In this document: one piece after another, positions 57,915-64,000 of the stretch
How positions within the stretch are numbered: position 1 is the stretch's first letter
How the letters are laid out: every line of letters starts with the position of its first letter
Origin: Liolophura sinensis
Taxonomy: Eukaryota; Mollusca; Polyplacophora; Chitonida; Chitonidae
Reading direction: 5' to 3'
Assembly (NCBI RefSeq): GCF_032854445.1
Contig: NC_088300.1
Location: 29,991,608 to 30,055,607, forward strand
Length of the DNA: 64,000 nucleotides
The notes under the pieces: generated by a model
Seen by the model: the letters and a program-made list of their open reading frames with translations, nothing else
Databases searched by the model: none
Told to the model about the DNA's origin: nothing
Position numbers and translations under genes: made by a program

Positions 57915-58169
57915 TCAGCCTTTCTGCAGTCTGTATTGGAGTGGAATGAGTTTACCTGATGAGGGACTAGTAATCCGAATGTGACCATGAGGAAATGGGC
58001 AGTAATATGAGTTCATGAATGGAGTATCCTTTCCCACGCAATTGCGATTTGGGTCCAAGACGAAGTGACCATTGTCCACTTCCATTGCATGAGTAAAAAC
58101 GGTACCAGTTTGGCCTAAAAAGGTCATTGCAAAAGCAGCAAGGAACAATAGGCCAGACACATTGGGTCA
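57915..58169 (-). CDS. Candidate exon with hydrophobic N-terminus (weak)
   Basis: Open frame on minus after a TGA. It reads SGLLFLAAFAMTFLGQTG (signal-peptide-like) and then a polar part with three Cys. The first ATG lies inside the hydrophobic part. A donor-like CAG/GTAAAC near 57952 could end an exon before the frame's own stop at 57915. No family recognised. It could be a small secreted protein's first exon or chance. Confidence 0.22.
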
Positions 58170-58462
58170 AAATTACCTTGGCGGAAAGTTTGTCCAATAT
58201 CACCTCACCTATACATCACAGACTGGCAGAATAATCAGAGACAATCAATCTGAAATGCTTTTCCTGCTTCGCGGTTATAAGTTGGTAGAGCGCACTGTTG
58301 CCCGCTTGGAACTGTATGAATGAATAAATGGGGGGTGGATTTATGCAACTCAGTGGTTGCAAGTATATACTACCTTGGAATGAAGATATGCAAACAGAAA
58401 TGTGCAAAATCGTGACATAATTCTCGAAAGTCACTTTATATGAACACGTTAAAATCATTTAA

Positions 58463-58731
58463 CATTTATTCACTTTTTTCATTGGACTTTTACGCAGTAC
58501 TCAAGAATATTTCACGTATACGACGGCGACAAGCATTGGGAAGATGAAACTGGGCAGCCAGGGGAAAACTCAAGGTCATCCGCGCGTTTCTGACAGACCT
58601 TCCCACGTACGACCAGAGAGGAAGTAAGGATGTGCTGGACTGAACTCAAGGAGATCGCACCGGTGAGAAGCATCTTGGTCATTTCTACTGCGCTAGGACG
58701 CTAATAACTAGGCCAGGAAACGCGTCTAAAG
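58463..58731 (-). repeat. SINE family A, diverged full-length with 8-bp TSD
   Basis: Tail-side CTTTTACGCAGTACTCAAGA and head-side GAACTCAAGGAGATCGCACC (plus strand) mark both ends. TCATTTAA flanks it at 58455-58462 and 58732-58739. Confidence 0.82.
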
Positions 58732-58856
58732 TCATTTAATACAGCCCGTGAGAAAATAATAGATAAAAGATAAAACACCGAAATACTGGAGCTATTTTGT
58801 TCCAAGCTAGAGTGTACTACCTTACAATTATCAGTGATCTGTTATGTAGAGCAGTA

Positions 58857-59114
58857 GGGGCCTCAGTGGCCGAGGTGGTTAGCACGTAAGCGTGGCACAA
58901 TGACCTAGAAGCCTCCCACAAATGCAGTCGCTGTGAGTTCGTCCAGCTCGTGCTGGCTCCCTGCCCAGCCGTACCTGGCCAGGTTTGCTGCAACCCGCGG
59001 ATGGTCGTGGGTTTCCCCGGGCTCCGTCCATTTTTCTCACACCTTAATGCTGACAGCCGTCATATTACTGAAATATTCTTGAGTACAACGTAAAACACCT
59101 ATCAAATAAATAAA
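58857..59114 (+). repeat. SINE family A, full-length with 10-bp TSD
   Basis: GGGGCCTCAGTGGCCGAGGT head with box A, CGCTGTGAGTTCGTCC box B, core and CAAATAAATAAA tail. TAGAGCAGTA flanks it at 58847-58856 and 59115-59124. Confidence 0.92.
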
Positions 59115-59369
59115 TAGAGCAGTAATACAGTACTTCTGTACAGTTTAATCAATAACAATAGACGCCACGGCATGCAAGTGACACGTCAAACTTAATAGTA
59201 GCATCTTTTATGTAGATTCCAAGTTTGATTCTGACATAGTTTAGGTTCATCAATGAACAAAAACATTTGCTACGGCTTACATTTGATACATACGTTAAAA
59301 TGATATAAGCAGAGGCATGTATATTCCAAGTTTGACCTGGATATTTTTTAGCTTTATCAATGAACAAAA

Positions 59370-59853
59370 ACATGTGTAGTATGAGATCCTTACATATTAA
59401 CGGGAAATCACAATCTGTTCGGTTATGGTCTGTAACGCTCATCAGTTTCGAACTGTAGCTAATACCGCTTTACCTGGGGCTAGGGGCCGTAAAGGCAGCC
59501 ATGCACATTACATCTGCACGATGCCTTTCTGAACAGCTGCAATCAAGGCGCGACTGAGATACCTTGTTTAATTGTTATTTGACCTGGAACTCATTCATGG
59601 ACTACGAATTTCAACTTTGATATGGAATTCATGCCTGGAATATCCACTGTCTGCCCGGTACCATTGAAAACTGATGACCGCTTCTCTCTTGTGTGTTACC
59701 GGCTTTATTCCTATTTGTATAATTTTTTATATACCTTTGACCTGGGGAGCTAGTGTTAAACGTTGTTTTGAAAATGGATCTTGCGATTATCGACTTGGAG
59801 CGCTACGAATGGTATGTGAATGGCAAACAAATGTCAGACATGACGCTTATATT
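59370..59853 (+). mobile_element. Retroelement 3' fragment, copy 3 (5'-truncated)
   Basis: Starts at TGTAGTATGAGATCCTTACA and matches the 3' region of copies 1 and 2, including the GGGGCTAGGGGCCGTAAAGG segment, the GAGCTAGTGTTAAACGTTG segment and the GACGCTTATATT end. Deletions include the ACCTAATCGACCG segment and GAACGCCCTTTACG. 5' truncation with a fixed 3' end fits target-primed reverse transcription. Confidence 0.75.
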
Positions 59854-59871
59854 AACAGCCCATAAGTCAGG

Positions 59872-60420
59872 TCCTTATCCAGCTTGTGTTCGAATCCAGC
59901 TATCTCTGTATAGTAAGTGAGTGAGTGCTTAGGATTTAACGTCGTACCTAACAATTTTTCAGTCATATGACGAGGAAGAAGTTCCTAGAGACATGCACGT
60001 ATAACGTGCATCGTTGTTGCACGACGGGTGTCCGATGCTCTTTTATCTACTGAGACGACTTCTAGAACGCAATTGAGCCATCCCACCCGAGCCATTATAC
60101 TGATCTGGGTCAACCAGTCGTTGCACTATTCCCTTAACGATGAACGCCAAGCGAGGAAGCTAGAACTTTCTCTTTTAAGGCCTTAGGTGTGACCCGACCC
60201 AGGGTTGACCGTAGATCTACCGCCACCGTAGCCGACGCTCTACCAACTGAGCCATCGTGGCCGGTGCTATCTCTAAGTCGTCAGGTTGTCCCCGTACCTG
60301 CCGAATGTTGTTGGTTTACTCCGATCGCTCCTGTTTAATTCAGCAATAAACATGAGCGACGTCGGGTAAGTTAAAAAAGACCTTGCACATGATGTTAAGC
60401 GCCAATCAAGTTAATAAATC
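59872..60420 (+). repeat. SINE family C, split by a SINE B insertion
   Basis: Box B TGTGTTCGAATCCAGCTATC at 59886-59905. After the insertion it resumes as TAAGTCGTCAGGTTGTCCCC, a CCGTACCTGCCGAATGTTG segment, CAATAAACATGAGCGACG and a CGCCAATCAAGTTAATAAAT end. The tail resembles family A's (GCCAATCAA..AATAAAT), so A and C may share a tail module. Confidence 0.7.
59908..60265 (-). repeat. SINE family B, full-length with 9-bp TSD
   Basis: Plus-strand view: AGTGAGTGAGTGCTTAGGAT tail, TTTTTCAGTCATATGACGAG, a CCTTAGGTGTGACCCGACCC segment and a CTGAGCCATCGTGGCC end (head). GCTATCTCT flanks it at 59899-59907 and 60266-60274. Confidence 0.9.
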
Positions 60421-61039
60421 AAAGATACAGCAGCCTGATGTATATTAACGGATCATACGTATGCTTTAATACACGCATACGACGATCGTTACGAAGGTTG
60501 TAGCGAATGATTTGCAGCAGCTGTATGTAGCTTATCGCCTGGTTACACAGCACCAAATGTCAATGAAGAATTCATGGTGTTGCCGTTGTAGAGCTATTGT
60601 ATCTCTCTCAGTGTCCGGAAGAAGGCAGAGAAATTGCTAGGGTCCCAGCCACACATCCAGGTGCTGTTGTTGGTTAATAAATACATGGCGTCATGCACTG
60701 TACTGAATCAGCTCTACGCGAAAACAAAAGCCGAAAACCAACTACGAAGACGGCTTAGAAGCCGCGCAGCTGCAAGTCGTTTTACTTCCGTAATGTAACG
60801 GCTAGTCGCAGCTACGTACCTAAGTGCTACCTGGTAGCAAGAAAAGCGTTTTATAGGGCGGTTCCAAGATAACCACATACGGACATTTCCTTCCATAAAA
60901 AATGATGTCAGGTTACCTAAGACATAGCAATCAAATGAACAACAGTTGTGTTGTAAAATAAAATAGGAACTTAATAGAACTGATCACGTTAAACACAATA
61001 TGCATCGTTTTAAAGCCTATTTTATGCTGATTCCAAAAT
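60421..61039. other. No gene recognised
   Basis: Nothing supportable; a 60-codon minus ORF near 60.8 kb has no domain. Confidence 0.35.
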
Positions 61040-61392
61040 AGTTTAATTATATTTTGGCATTTATTCCGATTGATTAAAACGGAAATAGACATTGAGGTAC
61101 TACGGTGGACTTTTTAGACCATACTGAACAAGATGAATTACAGTGACAACACAGATTGTTTTTAGCAGTTAAACATCCTCTAATTGCTATATATATGTAC
61201 TATATGTAGTACGGTGACTGCATTTATATGGGAATATAACAGTAACCGCATGCTTAGAAGCAATGAAAGCAAAAGAATCTGTAACGTCACTGTGTTTAAG
61301 TCTATGTAATATGATCCAAAAAGTCCACCATAGGAATACATCTTTCCGTCTTAATCACGGTAAACAAAATGCCAAAAATAATTGAGACCATA
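61040..61392. mobile_element. Fold-back / MITE-like element with about 85-bp inverted arms
   Basis: The left arm 61040-61123 (TTTAATTATATTTTGGCATT, AAACGGAAATAGA, CGGTGGACTTTTTAGACCAT) is matched by the reverse complement of the right arm 61311-61392 (TCAATTATTTTTGGCATTTT, AGACGGAAAGATG, TGGTGGACTTTTTGGATCAT). The spacer of about 190 bp has no ORF. Consistent with a non-autonomous DNA transposon or fold-back repeat. Ends and target-site duplication not resolved. Confidence 0.7.
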
Positions 61393-63167
61393 TTTAGAAT
61401 CTGCAAGAAATGGCGTTTTAGCTGAGGCGTACTTTGTTTAAATGTGATCTGTTCTTTTGAAGGGTACCTGAAGCTGTTGGTTTATGCTTCTTAATGTACA
61501 GTTTAGGATGTACAAAAGATTAGACTTGAACTACAGTACAATTTTTGACGAAAATTATATCTTAACGTCAAAACAACTCTGTAGGGCGAATTTTGGGTGC
61601 TCCCAGTAAGTTCATCGATGACGTCATGTCCGAACATATGCAACAGTTGAAGGGAAATATGCGTAGGCCAGAGAGGTTATTTACAAAAAAACTGTATATG
61701 CCTCAAGTATGAAAACGACCAATGTTTATCCCTTTTGTATAGTCTTCTCTAGTTCCCCTAAAACAAAACTCTTCGTTTCAGCGTTCCTTTTCGTGTGTTG
61801 TTTAAAATATTTTATGCACTAATTCGCATCGTTGGGTGTAGATGACAGGGCCTGGTCTGATATGTAGCCAATACCTCAAGTGGTTCGTTGCCAGGTTCCC
61901 TCGTGGATATGTGGTCAGTGTGAATATGCAGTTGTTGCAGGTTGCACCTGGCGAGTGCTAACAAATTGCAATTTTTCCGATTTTGGCTGGTGAGGCTAAA
62001 GTATGTGAGCTCAAGTCAGAACATTGGTCATATTCCCTAGAAGCGGAAAACTAGACTGGATATCGATTGAAACACTGGTGGTAAATGCAGATTTATAGAA
62101 TAACGAGGACGTTGACGCTTTGTCGAAAGAAAGAAAAACCGGAAACTAGAAGCTATTTCTTTCAGCAGTAATTATGGGGAAACTGTCAGCATGTTTATAC
62201 GCATCAAAAGAGTATCCAACCAGATGGCTACAATACTGCAAAAGAAAGATCACGGAGAACAATGCAGAAAAACAAATATCAATATCTATGCAAAGCCCAT
62301 GCCACGACTGAAGAAAACAGTGCAATTATAACTGAAGTTTGTGTCTTATCACGTTGTCTTCAACTATCGACAGGTAATCCTGGATATATACATATTAGAA
62401 TGAAGTTGCCTAGGAGACGCGTGCGTTAACCGGATGTCAAGGCCTAGGAACGAGGATAGATATATCATTGGTATTTGTGCACTTAAAATATGGAGATTAC
62501 AGATATAGGCATAATAGTTGTTAAGTTAAAGTGACATTGATGAAGTTGTTGAGAACGTTCATCCAGCCAGCGGTTAATGCCATCAAATTACCAATTAACT
62601 GTTTACCGGGCGCAACCTGACTATATCCATTTTGACCGTACATCAATGTCATCTGTTTCACTGACCAACGTAATGTTTAGTTGTTCACGTTAGAGTACAT
62701 TGTGACGAAGGCAATTTCATGAACAATTGCAAGCAAAGCTTAACTATGATACTTATTTTGATACCACGCGATCTGGAAAATGATTTAATGCATACGCCTT
62801 AGACACCCCTTACATCATCATTGAGGAACCGTTTGAGTGTTTATCTTTGCATGAATTCGTCTCCAGTTCTTACTAAATATACACTGTCTTAGTTCTCAGG
62901 TGTTTTTTGTTCGTTTTGAAATTGGTCTTGTGATTACTGACCCGGAACGACCATTGTGGTTGACGATGAGCAAACAAGTGTTTCTTTCCTGGCCATGATT
63001 TCCCATTTCACCATTTCATATATTACAAAGTACGTCATTGACGCTATTCAGGAATACCACTATCTTTGGATCAACTTGGGTGTTCAAATCTACCAGCCGT
63101 TGGTTTGGCTGCGGTTTTATATGAAGATGTTCATAAAGTATCTGATGAGGAGTGGTGGTTTTCTCGA
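61393..63167. other. No gene recognised
   Basis: No exon, RNA gene or clear repeat recognised. Confidence 0.35.
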
Positions 63168-63368
63168 GAGTCGCTGTGAGTTCAAGTCCAGCCCATGCTG
63201 GCTTCCTCTCCTGTCGTAAGTGGGAAGGTCAGTCAGCAGCCTGCGGGTGGTCGTGGGTTTCCCCCGGGCTCTGCCCGGTTTCTCCTCACCACAATGCTGG
63301 CCGCCGTCGTATAAGTGAAATATTCTTGAGTACGGCGTAAAGCACCAATCAAATAAATAATAAATAAG
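63168..63368 (+). repeat. SINE family A, 5'-truncated
   Basis: Begins at GTCGCTGTGAGTTCAAGTCC (box B) and runs through GGAAGGTCAGTCAGCAGCCT, the core and CAAATAAATAATAAATAAG. Well conserved. Confidence 0.92.
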
Positions 63369-63584
63369 AAGTTTCCCTGACAGACCGATAAAATTCACTA
63401 TATTTTAGTATCCATCATGCTCAGCGTAAAACTCTCATGAAATAAATATATTACATCTATTAAAAAAAATAGAGTAAATGAATGGGCAAACTTTTTGTAA
63501 CAGAATCTGGTTTAAATAAAGAGGTACGTAAAGACTATCACGTGTATATAATAGGATGATTGCATTTTGTTATCATAATATTTA

Positions 63585-63742
63585 TTTATTTACTCGCATA
63601 TTGCTAGCAGACCCTCACGTGTAAGGCCGAAGGGGAAGCAAGCATGAGCTGGACTTGAACTCACGGCGATCGCGTTGGTAAGAGGTTCCGTGGTTATAGC
63701 GCCACATTGGCAAGCTATCCCACCTCGGCCATAGAAGGCCCC
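63585..63742 (-). repeat. SINE family A, head with core deleted
   Basis: Plus view: ATTTATTTATTTACTCGC tail remnant joined to TTGCTAGCAGACCCTCACGT, then GAGCTGGACTTGAACTCACG (box B) and CCCACCTCGGCCATAGAAGG (head end). Confidence 0.85.
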
Positions 63743-64000
63743 ATTAATTATAATGAGAATATTCCCTTTACATATAAATGCAGACACACTAAAGGTTGTG
63801 CTTTTTTTGGAAAAGTTGTTTTTCTTACTCATGTTAAACTTACGATCAATGGTATTGTTCCAAACTTTGCCGTTCAGTAACAATGTTACGAATAGATTTC
63901 CTCCAATAATGTTGAAACATTCCCTTGACGGAAAGAAAAGCGAGCACATGTACACTGCTTCCTTGTATATCAATGTTTGAGTCGTTCAAATAACGGCGAT

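Noticed and set aside
60190-60265. Possible tRNA gene at the head of SINE B (minus)
   Set aside because: Continuous with the SINE body and flanked by a target-site duplication.

Overview
The window looks like metazoan nuclear DNA. It is intron-bearing, AT-rich, gene-poor and dense in tRNA-derived SINEs, minisatellites and decayed retroelements. The SINE types (tRNA-like heads, conserved tails ending in AAATAAATAAATAA or CTCACTCACTCAC) and the Ty3/Gypsy relics suggest a lophotrochozoan, most likely a mollusc. That assignment is an inference from repeat style. Nothing prokaryotic is present: no operons, Shine-Dalgarno-led gene runs or CRISPR arrays.

The one host gene I can support is the 3' two exons of a rhodopsin-family (class A) neuropeptide-type GPCR on the minus strand (55837-55432 and 53689-53105). 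They cover the residue after DR of the DRY motif through TM7, helix 8 and the C-tail. TM1-TM3 were not found in the remaining 8 kb upstream and probably lie outside the window. The stop codon sits in the first unit, in gene orientation, of a 40-bp tandem repeat that runs into the 3' flank. A short hydrophobic-N-terminus ORF near 58.0 kb (minus) is a weak second candidate.

Layout. 0-5 kb: nested SINEs. 5.05-5.6 kb: 28-bp minisatellite. 6.2-6.7 kb: an unclassified dispersed repeat. 6.86-7.85 kb and 14.25-15.21 kb: two oppositely oriented copies of one retroelement 3' end (a third, shorter copy is at 59.4 kb). 16-20 kb: mostly unassigned. 20.9-26.9 kb: a decayed Ty3/Gypsy element on the minus strand (gag C-terminus, protease, RT, RNase H, integrase, plus an extra zinc-finger ORF 3' of integrase). 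30.4-30.8 kb: a possible solo LTR. 31.5-47 kb: a diverged segment present about three times in the same orientation, one copy of which carries a 90-bp minisatellite. 52-53.1 kb: two more minisatellites next to the GPCR. 57-64 kb: SINEs, three-deep insertion nesting, and a fold-back (MITE-like) element.

I did not find a convincing new biological system. The most informative signals are the GPCR 3' end captured by a tandem repeat, the third ORF of the Gypsy element, the segmental triplication, and SINE nests with readable target-site duplications.
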